Shown here one piece after another: positions 7,865-14,817 of a DNA stretch of 18,254 nucleotides; within the stretch, counting starts at the first letter, position 1, and each line of letters begins with the position of its first letter. Source of the DNA: JBCCFK01 sp965262315 (GTDB taxonomy: Bacteria; Actinomycetota; Acidimicrobiia; Acidimicrobiales; UBA8592); the NCBI GenBank assembly GCA_965262315.1, contig CBDHFJ010000161.1:1-18254 (forward strand). The letters are read 5' to 3'. The notes under the pieces were generated by a model. That model was not told the DNA's origin. It did not search any database and worked only from the letters and a program-made list of their open reading frames with translations. Position numbers and translations under genes: made by a program.

Positions 7865-9106
7865 CTACCGGCCGTCTTCGCTCCAGTGCCAGGGCTCGGA
7901 CCAGAGGTTGTAGAACCCGTAGGTGGCGGCGTGCTGTGCGAGCCACTGGAAGCCCGCGGTGTTGCGGTCCGTGATGGCCGCGCCGTTGGCGGTGAAGTCG
8001 ACCGCGGTTCCCGCCTCGTGGTTCGACGTCGCCGGGCGGGCGGTCGGTGGCCAGCATTCCTCCGAGGGCGCGTCGAAGATCAGGTAGTCGGTCGTGCCGC
8101 AGTTCTGCATGCGGAGCTCGATCTGGCGTTCGGTGGAGCGCCAGCCGAACCCGCCGAGAATGATGCCGTCGGCTTCGGCGTGATTCACGAGGGCGAGCAG
8201 TTGGTCGGCGAGCGAGTAGTGGATCTCGATCCCGCGGACGTTGACGATCTCGTCGGGCCGGGCGATCAGGTCCTTGCGGCTGCTGCCGTCTCCGCTGTCC
8301 ATGTTCTGGAGGGCCTCGGCGATGGCGATGCGCCGCGCGATCTCGGCCTCGCCCCGCCGGATCTCCTCGGAGAGCTCTTCGTCGAGCCGGGCGAGTGATT
8401 CGGCTTCGGCCAGCCGGTGGTCGAGGCGTTCCTGGACCTGCCCGAGGACCTCGGCCTGCTGGACCTGGATGGCGACCAGGTCGGCCTGGAGCAGGCTCGC
8501 CTGGTCGAGCTCGTCGCGGGCGTCGGCGGCGAGGGTCGCGGCGTCGTCGCGGGAGCGGGTGAGCCGGTCGTCGATCACGCGGAGCTGGTCGCGGGCGTCG
8601 GCGATGTCGACGACGACGAGTCGGTACACGCCCTGGCGCAGCGACCAGGAGATCGGATCGTCGGTGGTGAGCACGGTGCCCTGCTCGTTCTCGTGGCCGG
8701 CGATGTACTGCTCGACCGCGGTGTCGCGCAGCACGCGCCGGAGTTCGTCGCGGGCGGTCTCCAGGGTGACGATCTCGGCCTCGACGGCGGCGAGCTGGGC
8801 CTCGGTGGTGGCGACCTGTTCGTCGGCCACGGCGAGGCGGGCCTCGGCCGCTGACACGGTGATGGCGAGCAGGTCGAGCTTCTCGATCAGGTCATCGGCC
8901 TCGTCACCCAGCGCGTCGATGCTGTTGGCGACTCGGGTGGCTTCCTCCCGGACCTGTTCGCGCTCGGACTTGGCCCGATCGACGTCCTCGCGCGTCTGGG
9001 CCGCGACCGGGGCGAGCCCGAGGGCGGTGAGCGCGAGGGCGACGATGCCCCAACGGAGCGCGTGACGGATGTCGGGGGGAACGAGACTGGGGGAGATTCG
9101 GGGCAT
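7865..9106 (-). CDS. Secreted coiled-coil M15 (VanY-type) D-Ala-D-Ala carboxypeptidase
   Basis: This 413-residue exported protein has three parts. A signal peptide or anchor lies at ~19-36 (IVALALTALGLAPVAAQ). Long coiled coil covers ~37-280 (repeated AEARLAVADEQVATTEAQL-like heptads), resembling the EnvC/PcsB-type N-terminal region of division-linked hydrolases. A C-terminal M15 peptidase domain carries SNHEAGTAVD (His363, Asp370) and EPWHWS (Glu404, His407), the zinc and catalytic residues of VanY-type D,D-carboxypeptidases. Two cysteines (NCGTTD and EECWPP) may form a disulfide. The start at 9106 (MPRISPSLV) is preferred because it places the hydrophobic segment near the N-terminus; a longer GTG start at 9169 cannot be excluded. 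A TATCCT -10 lies 79 nt upstream, implying a leader of roughly 70 nt. Confidence 0.85.
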   Translation of the reverse strand: MPRISPSLVPPDIRHALRWGIVALALTALGLAPVAAQTREDVDRAKSEREQVREEATRVANSIDALGDEADDLIEKLDLLAITVSAAEARLAVADEQVATTEAQLAAVEAEIVTLETARDELRRVLRDTAVEQYIAGHENEQGTVLTTDDPISWSLRQGVYRLVVVDIADARDQLRVIDDRLTRSRDDAATLAADARDELDQASLLQADLVAIQVQQAEVLGQVQERLDHRLAEAESLARLDEELSEEIRRGEAEIARRIAIAEALQNMDSGDGSSRKDLIARPDEIVNVRGIEIHYSLADQLLALVNHAEADGIILGGFGWRSTERQIELRMQNCGTTDYLIFDAPSEECWPPTARPATSNHEAGTAVDFTANGAAITDRNTAGFQWLAQHAATYGFYNLWSEPWHWSEDGR

Positions 9107-9184
9107 GGGCGTGCACAGGCTCCGGTGGTCGACCGGGAATGCCCGCGGAACGCGTCGGTGTCGACGCACGCCTGCCCCGCCGAC

Positions 9185-9190
9185 AGGATA
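9185..9190 (-). promoter_or_regulatory. -10 element upstream of the M15 peptidase
   Basis: TATCCT on the minus strand is a good TAnnnT match. No start codon lies 6-7 nt downstream, so unlike most promoters in this window it would give a leadered transcript of about 70 nt before ATG 9106. Confidence 0.4.
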
Positions 9191-9241
9191 GTCCCGCCAC
9201 GTGGCTGACGGGGCTCATGTTGCAGGTGGGGGGACCCTGTG

Positions 9242-9850
9242 CTAGCCGTCGGCCCCGTCGTCGGTGGTCTCGGCGTCCGGCTCCGGCGCGGGTTCAGCAC
9301 CTGGCTCGGGGGTGGCGTCGGGCTCGTCGAAGCCGAGGATGACGAGGATCTGCGCGTCGTCGAGGTCGTCGACGGGCGGATCGATGGGGATCGGCGCCAG
9401 CAGGGACCGGTCGATCTCGAGGAGGTCGGCGACCTCTCGGGCGTTCGCGTCGTAGTCCTCGAGGTGGTACACGGCGTACGGAAGCAGGTTGACGTCACGG
9501 TTGACGTTGGCGGGGAACGCGTTGTAGCCGCGGCGTGCGATCAGCAGCTCGGTGGCCGCACCCGCCCGGCCGGGGCGGTCGGTGCCGTTGGCGACCAACA
9601 CCTTGACCTCCGCCTGGGGCAGCAGGTCGGGGTCGGGGGTGGGCGACGGCGTCGGTGTGGCGGACGGCGTGGGAGTGGGGGTGGCGAACGGGTCGACGGT
9701 GGGCGCCGGGGTCGGGGTCAGCGTGGGGGTCGGCTGGGGCCCTTGGGTCGCCTGGTCGGGATCGTCGAAGCCGAGGCCGAGGAGTGCCAGCCCGATGACC
9801 AGCGCAGTGGCCACCAACGCACCGGCCCGAAGCGTCTGTTCCCGAGTCAT
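9242..9850 (-). CDS. LytR_C-domain membrane protein with Pro/Thr stalk
   Basis: This 202-residue protein has an N-terminal membrane helix (~8-27, GALVATALVIGLALLGLGF), a Pro/Thr-rich stalk at ~38-78 made of TPTP-type units, a LytR_C-like domain at ~80-175, and an acidic Glu/Asp/Pro tail. The domain shows EVKVLVANGTDRPGRAGAAT, RRGYNA and AQILVILGFD. LytR_C domains occur at the C-terminus of LytR-CpsA-Psr proteins, which attach polymers to peptidoglycan, and also alone on anchored proteins as here. The catalytic LCP domain is absent, so it is probably an accessory or wall-binding factor. ATG 9850 is chosen because it opens into the helix and follows a TATCTT element by 9 nt. It is upstream of and codirectional with the M15 peptidase gene. 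Confidence 0.82.
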   Translation of the reverse strand: MTREQTLRAGALVATALVIGLALLGLGFDDPDQATQGPQPTPTLTPTPAPTVDPFATPTPTPSATPTPSPTPDPDLLPQAEVKVLVANGTDRPGRAGAATELLIARRGYNAFPANVNRDVNLLPYAVYHLEDYDANAREVADLLEIDRSLLAPIPIDPPVDDLDDAQILVILGFDEPDATPEPGAEPAPEPDAETTDDGADG

Positions 9851-9859
9851 CCGGGCCCA

Positions 9860-9865
9860 AAGATA
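9860..9865 (-). promoter_or_regulatory. -10 element for the LytR_C gene
   Basis: TATCTT on the minus strand ends 9 nt before ATG 9850, so the transcript would have a leader of zero to about three nucleotides. Confidence 0.5.
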
Positions 9866-9870
9866 CTGAC

Positions 9871-9889
9871 CGCCGCGTCCGGAGCGGCG
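9871..9889 (-). terminator. Hairpin after the small conserved gene
   Basis: CGCCGC and GCGGCG form a 6-bp stem with a 7-nt loop, 22 nt beyond the minus-strand stop at 9912. There is no T-tract. It could separate that gene from the LytR_C promoter just downstream. Confidence 0.35.
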
Positions 9890-9911
9890 CCGCCGGGCAT
9901 GGACGACGGGT

Positions 9912-10277
9912 TCAGGGGTACACGTCCGGCTGGTCCAGGGGCAGGTTGAGCCACTCGACGAGTTGGCGGACCTCCTCATAGGCCGCCAGGCGGGCTTCGT
10001 CGGTCCCCTCGGATTCCGCTCGTGCGAAGGGTTCCCGGAGCCGCCGGGCCATACGAGGACCCAGCTCGAGCAGGCCGCCGGACCCTTCCGTCGCCCACTT
10101 CGCGAGCACGTAGTGGACGAGCGCCCCCACGGGGACGTCGATGGCCTTGCCGAGGTTGGTCAGCGTGTGAAGCGGATCGAGGTGGCCGTAGGCCGCGATG
10201 TCGGCCTTGAAGTTGGCGTCGGGGTCGTCGTCGGCCCAGGGGCCGTTCCAGGGCTCGATGGCGATGGTGGTGGTCAT
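9912..10277 (-). CDS. Small conserved protein (DUF6027-like)
   Basis: This is a 121-residue soluble acidic protein with no signal or membrane helix. The sequence EPWNGPWADDDPDANFKAD, then LVHYVLAKWATEGSGGLLEL and a C-terminal EEVRQLVEWLNLPLDQPDVYP, resembles an actinobacterial family I recall as DUF6027; the label is uncertain without a search. A helical central part (GKAIDVPVGALVHYVLAKW) looks like a small HTH-like fold, but DNA binding is not demonstrated. The ATG at 10277 (MTTTIAIEPW) is the most sensible start, since upstream codons in the frame look non-coding and the divergent gene's promoter lies there. It is divergent from the next gene across 65 nt. Confidence 0.75.
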   Translation of the reverse strand: MTTTIAIEPWNGPWADDDPDANFKADIAAYGHLDPLHTLTNLGKAIDVPVGALVHYVLAKWATEGSGGLLELGPRMARRLREPFARAESEGTDEARLAAYEEVRQLVEWLNLPLDQPDVYP

Positions 10278-10329
10278 GACCGTTGTCCGGATCCTGTCGT
10301 TCGCCCCGAGGGCTGTCCTGATGAGGCCA

Positions 10330-10335
10330 TAGAGT
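10330..10335 (+). promoter_or_regulatory. -10 element of leaderless promoter for the uncharacterised protein
   Basis: TAGAGT ends 7 nt before ATG 10343. It argues against the upstream in-frame GTG at 10334, which lies inside the -10 element. Confidence 0.55.
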
Positions 10336-10342
10336 GGGGACG

Positions 10343-10948
10343 ATGGTGGCGGGAGCAACGCAGCGTAGATGGCTGCTGACCCTGTCTGAGAACCGGTCGG
10401 CGGCACCATGGGTCCCCGATGGTGCGGCGCTCGTGCTGTGGCTCGAGGTGATCGATCACCACGGGCTGATCGAGCCGAACTGGCAGCAGGTCGCGCTCTT
10501 GGAGACCCACCAGCCGCTGGTGTCGGTCCCTGACGACCCGTCGACGTGGACGATCGAGGCCGCGGCGCTCGAGTTGCCGCTGTTGTCGTCGCCACCACCG
10601 CTGGACGGTCCCGACAACCGATTCCTGGTGCAACTCTGTGGGACACCGGATCCCGATCTGGTGACCGAGTGGATGACCCGGGCACGCGGTCTCACACTCA
10701 CCGTGCCGTTCCGCCGCGAGTTGTGGGCCGAGGTCGTCGGGGTGACACCGGCCACCGCAGCCGCGGATTGGGGCGAGGTGCACGTGAGTCGAGTGGGCGA
10801 TCGCTGGGGTCTCGAGCAGATCTTCACCCACCCCGACTGGGTCGAGGGCCAGCCGCTACTGGACGAGGTGGTCGGGCCGTCCTACCGGATGGTCTGTCGA
10901 CCGTTGGTGGACAACAGCGACGGTCGGGGACCACTGGACGGCGGCTGA
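10343..10948 (+). CDS. Uncharacterised soluble protein
   Basis: This 201-residue protein is not recognised. It begins MVAGATQRRWLLTLS and contains aromatic-rich segments (ALVLWLEVIDHHGLIEPNW, RRELWAEVVGV, HPDWVEGQPLL). It has no signal peptide, membrane helix, Cys cluster or obvious catalytic motif. Codon usage matches the surrounding core genes, so it is likely a genuine chromosomal gene. Its 3' end runs into a hairpin shared with the convergent 54-residue membrane protein gene. Divergence from the small DUF6027-like gene may be functional or accidental. Confidence 0.7.
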   Translation: MVAGATQRRWLLTLSENRSAAPWVPDGAALVLWLEVIDHHGLIEPNWQQVALLETHQPLVSVPDDPSTWTIEAAALELPLLSSPPPLDGPDNRFLVQLCGTPDPDLVTEWMTRARGLTLTVPFRRELWAEVVGVTPATAAADWGEVHVSRVGDRWGLEQIFTHPDWVEGQPLLDEVVGPSYRMVCRPLVDNSDGRGPLDGG

Positions 10949-10972
10949 GCCTGGGTCGGGCCCGGCTCAGGC
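10949..10972. terminator. Bidirectional hairpin sharing stop-codon sequence
   Basis: The arms GCCTGGGTCGGG and CCCGGCTCAGGC pair over 12 positions with two G-T wobbles, the central CGGGCCCG forming the loop region. It begins 1 nt after the plus-strand stop, and its right arm covers the TGA of the minus-strand small membrane protein. It is a likely shared terminator for the convergent pair. Confidence 0.55.
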
Positions 10973-11131
10973 TTCGAGCACCACGGTGACGGCGAGCCCA
11001 CAGGCGCTCATGCCGATGACGAAGAGCACCGCGAAGACGGCGGGTTTCTCGTTGCTCGACAACCAGATCAACACCACGCTCAGGAGCACCGCGAGCCCCG
11101 AGAGCCACTGGAGCAACGTCCATCCGGTCAC
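10967..11131 (-). CDS. 54-residue two-helix membrane protein
   Basis: This small gene reads GTG at 11131 to TGA at 10967. The product has two hydrophobic helices, ~5-24 (TLLQWLSGLAVLLSVVLIWL) and ~31-51 (AVFAVLFVIGMSACGLAVTV), joined by a short polar SSNEKP turn: a helical hairpin. Two points support it: a TAGCGT element exactly 6 nt before the GTG, matching the window's leaderless promoters, and a hairpin terminator at its 3' end. No family is recognised. It is divergent from the Ser/Thr kinase across 86 nt. The opposite plus-strand frame and the longer minus-strand frame here look non-coding. Confidence 0.68.
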   Translation of the reverse strand: MTGWTLLQWLSGLAVLLSVVLIWLSSNEKPAVFAVLFVIGMSACGLAVTVVLEA

Positions 11132-11137
11132 CACCAA

Positions 11138-11143
11138 ACGCTA
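11138..11143 (-). promoter_or_regulatory. -10 element of leaderless promoter for the 54-residue protein
   Basis: TAGCGT on the minus strand ends 6 nt before GTG 11131. Confidence 0.55.
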
Positions 11144-11205
11144 GGAGACGTCGTCCGGCAGGTGGTTGATGCTCGATCCGGCTGGTCCCTCGTCGAAGCG
11201 GGGGT

Positions 11206-11211
11206 TAGCTT
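11206..11211 (+). promoter_or_regulatory. -10 element of leaderless promoter for the kinase
   Basis: TAGCTT ends 6 nt before GTG 11218. It lies back to back with the minus-strand promoter of the small membrane protein (62 nt between the two -10 elements), so the two genes could share regulation. Confidence 0.55.
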
Positions 11212-11217
11212 GCCGCG

Positions 11218-12675
11218 GTGGCAGCCCACCTGGGGATCGAGGGCATCGAGGACGCCGAGCAGATCGGGTCCGGCGGCAACGCGGTCGTGTATCGCGCTCG
11301 AGAGGTCGCCCACGACCGGTGGGTGGCGGTCAAGGTGCTGCGCGACGCCGACGAGGCCAGCCGGCGTCGCTTCGACCGCGAACGGCGGGCGATGGGGCGC
11401 CTCTCGGATCACGAGGGCATCGTCACCATCCATCGGAGCGGGCTGAACGCCGACGGCGACCCGTACATCGTGATGAGCCTGTACGAGCACGGATCGCTCC
11501 AGGACCACGTCGACCGGTCCGGTGCGATGCCGTGGCAGCAGGCCGCGTCGATGGCGGCCGAGATCGCGGCGACGGTCGCCGCCGCGCACGGCGAGGGGAT
11601 CGTGCACCGCGACCTCAAGCCGGCGAACGTCCTGCTCTCGGCGTCGGGGCGTCCCGTGGTGGCCGACTTCGGGATCTCACGCTTCGTCGGCCCGACCGCG
11701 TCGCTCGCCTCGGTGGCGATGACGTTCTCGCCGGCCTTCAGCCCTCCCGAGGTCATGGAGGGTGCGGAGCCGTCCGCAAGCGCCGACATCTACGGCATCG
11801 GGGCCACGCTGTTCACGCTGCTCCGAGGTCAGGCGCCGTTCCTCACCGGCGGCGACGAGTCGATCTACGGCGTGATGTACCGGGTCGCCAACGACCCACC
11901 CGAGGATCTGCGGGCGATGGGGGTGCCGGACGCGCTCTGGCACATCGTCCAGCGGCTGATGGCGAAGCGCCCCCAGGACCGCCCCTCCGACGCCGCTGCC
12001 GTGGCGGCCGAGCTTCGCTCCTTGGCCACCGCGCCGGCAGCCGCCGAACCGCCCGCCCGCTCGGGGGCGCCGGCGACGGCACAGCGTCCGCGGCGGCTCG
12101 TCGCCATCGTGCTCGGACTCGCCGTGGCGCTCGGGGTGGGCGGCGGCCTGGTGTGGGCGATGGCCGGCGGTGAGGACGATCCCGACGAGGAGTCCGAGGA
12201 CGTCGTCACCGCGACGCCGACGGTCACCGAGTCGCCGACCGCCGAGGCCGCGCCGGACGACGCGGCCGATGACTACGTGGAGCTCATCCGGGCCAATGAA
12301 TCGGCGATCTTCGGTTGGTTGGCCGACGCCGCCGCGCAGACGGTCGAGATCAACGACCGCAGCGGCGCTGCGCAGGTCCCCGCATGCATCGGCGCCTCGA
12401 CCGAGCTGGCCCCGACCGCCACGGCCGACCTGCTGCCGGTCGTCGACGCCATCCCCGACGTCACGGCGTCCAGCGCGCTGCGCAACGCCGTCGAGGCCTA
12501 CCTCCGCGCCTTCGACCAGTGCGCCGAGCAGTCGCTCGAGGGCTACATCAGCGCGCTCGAGGACGCGTCCGGTGCCTTGACCCGGTTCTGCGACCGAAAT
12601 GCCGTACTGAACCAGGCGGCATCCGGCGACGCCGGACTCTCAGGTTGCGCAGTCGTCACGGCTGGAACAGACTGA
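11218..12675 (+). CDS. Transmembrane Ser/Thr protein kinase (PknB-type)
   Basis: This 485-residue Hanks-type kinase has a Gly-rich loop IGSGGNAVVY (16-25), the ATP lysine in VAVKVL (Lys39), a catalytic loop HRDLKPANVLL (Asp132), metal-binding DFG (150-152), a Ser/Thr-rich activation loop and the SPPEVMEG P+1/APE region. A cytosolic Ala/Pro linker leads to one membrane helix at ~294-316 (LVAIVLGLAVALGVGGGLVW). The extracellular part begins with a Glu/Thr/Pro stalk and ends in a ~150-residue domain with four cysteines (390, 435, 458, 477), probably two disulfides. It lacks PASTA repeats, so its ligand differs from PknB's. A lipoprotein gene follows after 15-30 nt and is probably cotranscribed. 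The GTG start is fixed by the promoter spacing. Confidence 0.92.
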   Translation: MAAHLGIEGIEDAEQIGSGGNAVVYRAREVAHDRWVAVKVLRDADEASRRRFDRERRAMGRLSDHEGIVTIHRSGLNADGDPYIVMSLYEHGSLQDHVDRSGAMPWQQAASMAAEIAATVAAAHGEGIVHRDLKPANVLLSASGRPVVADFGISRFVGPTASLASVAMTFSPAFSPPEVMEGAEPSASADIYGIGATLFTLLRGQAPFLTGGDESIYGVMYRVANDPPEDLRAMGVPDALWHIVQRLMAKRPQDRPSDAAAVAAELRSLATAPAAAEPPARSGAPATAQRPRRLVAIVLGLAVALGVGGGLVWAMAGGEDDPDEESEDVVTATPTVTESPTAEAAPDDAADDYVELIRANESAIFGWLADAAAQTVEINDRSGAAQVPACIGASTELAPTATADLLPVVDAIPDVTASSALRNAVEAYLRAFDQCAEQSLEGYISALEDASGALTRFCDRNAVLNQAASGDAGLSGCAVVTAGTD

Positions 12676-12695
12676 ACACCGGCAACATCCGTGGC

Positions 12696-12700
12696 GGAGG
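12696..12700 (+). promoter_or_regulatory. Ribosome binding site that decides the lipoprotein start
   Basis: GGAGG lies 5 nt before GTG 12706 and 11 nt before GTG 12712, both in frame. It excludes the frame's first GTG at 12691. A canonical site here contrasts with the leaderless genes around and fits an internal operon gene. Confidence 0.55.
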
Positions 12701-12705
12701 TTGGT

Positions 12706-14208
12706 GTGGCGGTGCGACAGATGGCGGTGGTGCTCATCATCGGGATGGGCTTGTTGGCGTCCGCGTGCGGTGCCAGCTTGACGACCCCCGAGACCGAGGC
12801 GGCCGGTGAGGTCTTCCTGGAGGCCAAGCTCGCCCCGGGACCCGACCCGTTCCAGCCCGATGTCGTCCTGCCGGAGATCCCGGAGCTGCCGCCGCTCGAC
12901 ATCGAACTGGTCGACGCCGGCCCTGATGCAACCGAGGACGCAGAGGCCGAGGTGTTGACCGTCTCGGCGATCTCGGGCGATGAGGTCGGCCTGTACGGCG
13001 GCAGTCTCGACAACGCGGTGTGCGACCCCGAGCAACTCGCCGCGTTCATGGATCAGAACCCCGACAAGGCAGCGGCCTGGGCCGAGACGCTCGACATCGA
13101 GGTCGCGGACATCCGGGACTTCATCCAGACCCTGACCCCGGTGGTGCTGCGCAACGACACCCGCGTCACCAACCACGGCTTCGCCGACGGGCGGGCCACT
13201 CCTCGCCAGTCGATCCTCGAGGCGGGGACGGCGGTCATGGTCGACGACAAGGGCGTGCCGCGCGTGCGGTGTGCATGCGGGAACCCGTTGCTGGAGCCCG
13301 CGGCCACGTCAGGCCGGGTGACGTTCAACGGTGAGCCCTGGGCCGGCTTCGACGCCGGCGAGGTGGTGGCGGTGACCGACGGCGACACCCAGGACGAGTT
13401 CGACCTGCTGGCTGCAGGCGACGAGACGCTGTTCACCCGGCCGGTCGGCACCGCGGGGGAGGAGGACGTTTCGTCCGAGGTGCTGGCGCAGGTCGCGACC
13501 CCGACGACAGCCCCCACGCCCACCGCCGAGCCCACCGAGACGCCGACGCCGGAACCCACCGCGACGCCCACACCGGGTGGCTTCGCGTTCCCCACGCCCA
13601 CGCCACTCCCGACCGCCGGGCCCACGCCGACGCCGCTCCCGACCTCGACCCCCACCAACACACCGACACCGGGCCCGTCGCCGACGCCAACCAGAACACC
13701 CACCCCGCGGCCCACCAACACCCCTGCGCCGCCGACGCCAACGCCGCGCAACACCCCCGTGCCCACCGCGACGCCGCGGCCGACGAACACGCCGGTGCCG
13801 CCGACCGCCACGCCCACTCCGACGCCGACGAACACACCGGTTCCGTCGCCCACACCCACGCCGACGAACACGCCGGTGCTTGGGCAGCCGCCGCGGTTGA
13901 TCAACGCCAGTCTGTCTCGGGTCCCCAGCTTCGACTCGAGTTGTGAGGCGTCGATGCCGGGGACGTTGGGGGTGCAGATCTTCGCCGACTACGTGGATGG
14001 CGACGGGGACGCGTTGGGTTCGGTCGTGGGGGTTTTCGGTCCGACGGGGATCGCTCAGGCCATCTCGGTCGACTTCAACGGCGACAGCAGTTCCGGAACG
14101 CTGTTCGGGACGACCTGCGGGTTCCCGAACGCGACGATCACCTTCACCCTGACCGACCAGGCCGGCAACACCAGCAACGGCGTCACCGTCACCACCCCAC
14201 CCGACTGA
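12706..14208 (+). CDS. Lipoprotein with DUF6777-like domain, Pro/Thr stalk and C-terminal beta domain
   Basis: This ~500-residue surface lipoprotein starts with a signal peptide ending LLASACGAS, giving a lipid-modified Cys. Residues ~85-225 match what I recall as DUF6777: LYGGSLDNAVCDPEQLAAF, NPDKAAAWAETL, TPVVLRNDTRVTNHGFADG, then RCACGNPL. Residues ~266-391 form a Pro/Thr stalk of NTPVP/TPTP units. A final ~105-residue region (ASLSRVPSFDSSCEASMPG ... FTLTDQAGNTSNGVTV) looks like an Ig-like beta domain with two cysteines. DUF6777 domains are found in actinobacterial lipoproteins, sometimes near Ser/Thr kinases. Placement just behind a receptor kinase with a disulfide-rich ectodomain suggests it presents or binds the kinase's ligand; this is inference. 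Starts at 12691, 12712 and 12721 are alternatives. Confidence 0.85.
   Translation: MAVRQMAVVLIIGMGLLASACGASLTTPETEAAGEVFLEAKLAPGPDPFQPDVVLPEIPELPPLDIELVDAGPDATEDAEAEVLTVSAISGDEVGLYGGSLDNAVCDPEQLAAFMDQNPDKAAAWAETLDIEVADIRDFIQTLTPVVLRNDTRVTNHGFADGRATPRQSILEAGTAVMVDDKGVPRVRCACGNPLLEPAATSGRVTFNGEPWAGFDAGEVVAVTDGDTQDEFDLLAAGDETLFTRPVGTAGEEDVSSEVLAQVATPTTAPTPTAEPTETPTPEPTATPTPGGFAFPTPTPLPTAGPTPTPLPTSTPTNTPTPGPSPTPTRTPTPRPTNTPAPPTPTPRNTPVPTATPRPTNTPVPPTATPTPTPTNTPVPSPTPTPTNTPVLGQPPRLINASLSRVPSFDSSCEASMPGTLGVQIFADYVDGDGDALGSVVGVFGPTGIAQAISVDFNGDSSSGTLFGTTCGFPNATITFTLTDQAGNTSNGVTVTTPPD
13501..13880 (+). repeat. Pro/Thr coding repeat (stalk)
   Basis: Degenerate repeats encode TPTP, PTNTP and NTPVP units. 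Near-identical copies of ACGCCGACGAACAC followed by CCGGT occur toward the 3' end (around 13780-13880). It is a rigid wall-spanning stalk and a likely site of length change by recombination. Confidence 0.8.
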
Positions 14209-14224
14209 GAAGCCGGCTCGTTCA

Positions 14225-14230
14225 TATCAT
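14225..14230 (+). promoter_or_regulatory. -10 element of leaderless promoter for the PH-like membrane protein
   Basis: TATCAT ends 6 nt before ATG 14237; it is one of the strongest matches to the TAnnnT pattern in the window. Confidence 0.6.
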
Positions 14231-14236
14231 GTCGGT

Positions 14237-14746
14237 ATGGACGTTCAACACAGCGGCTCTGCCTACGCCCATCGCCACACGTCCTGGTGGCCGAACATGG
14301 TGCTCTCGATCCCCGGTGGTGTCGGCCTCGTCGTCACGCTGATGCTCACTGCGATGACCGATGCGCCCGTGTGGCCGGCTCTGTTCTTCACCGTCCTTCT
14401 CGTGGTGGCGCTCATCCGCGCCCCGTTCGCCACGCTGGAGACCGAGGTGGCCAACGGCGAGTTGCGCGCATCATTCCGGCCCATCGGACCCACGAAGGTC
14501 ATCCCCCTGGACGCCATCACCTCCCATCGGCAGGTGCGCCTCCCGTGGTACCGCGGCTACGGAGGCCCGGAATGGATGTCGATCCGGCGTGCCTGGCACT
14601 GGTCGAGTTCGGGACGCGACGCGATCGAGGTGCACCACCGCAGCTCCAACGGTCGAGACAAGCTGACCTTCATCGGCACCGACGACATCACCGGACTCGA
14701 CGCGGCACTCCGCGCCGCAGCGTCACGCGCCAGCACACGCGCCTGA
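14237..14746 (+). CDS. Two-helix membrane protein with PH-like cytosolic tail
   Basis: This 169-residue protein has two adjacent membrane helices at ~22-38 and ~45-60 (VLSIPGGVGLVVTLMLTAM and PALFFTVLLVVALI) and a C-terminal ~105-residue beta-rich tail. The tail reads TLETEVANGELRASFRPIGP, then KVIPLDAITSHRQV, IEVHHRSSNGRDKLTFIGTDD and a final helix DAALRAAASRAS. This layout (helix pair, beta strands, last helix) is typical of bacterial PH-like or DUF3093-like membrane proteins. No enzyme motif is visible and the role is unknown. It is followed directly by a hairpin. Confidence 0.75.
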   Translation: MDVQHSGSAYAHRHTSWWPNMVLSIPGGVGLVVTLMLTAMTDAPVWPALFFTVLLVVALIRAPFATLETEVANGELRASFRPIGPTKVIPLDAITSHRQVRLPWYRGYGGPEWMSIRRAWHWSSSGRDAIEVHHRSSNGRDKLTFIGTDDITGLDAALRAAASRASTRA

Positions 14747-14772
14747 TCGACCGGCGCTGCCCGGCGGTCGAT
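14746..14772 (+). terminator. Hairpin after the PH-like membrane protein
   Basis: ATCGACCG and CGGTCGAT form an 8-bp perfect stem around an 11-nt loop, starting on the last base of the TGA stop. There is no T-tract. It insulates the accessory region that follows. Confidence 0.5.
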
Positions 14773-14810
14773 GCTCGCCGGGCTCGATGCTGACGCCTCA
14801 CCCGACCGCC

Positions 14811-14816
14811 TATCTT
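14811..14816 (+). promoter_or_regulatory. -10 element of leaderless promoter for the truncated anchor gene
   Basis: TATCTT ends 6 nt before GTG 14823 and only 1 nt before GTG 14818. The spacing selects 14823, which is in a different frame from the downstream toxin ORF. Confidence 0.55.
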
Positions 14817-14817
14817 C

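Noticed and set aside
9192..9212. Terminator around the CCACGTGG palindrome between the LytR_C and M15 genes
   Set aside because: The stem is short and interrupted, and the centre is self-complementary; it is too weak to call.
13501..13880. Dense short repeats resembling a CRISPR or satellite array
   Set aside because: Units are degenerate, in phase with the reading frame and encode a Pro/Thr stalk; there are no uniform repeats with unique spacers.
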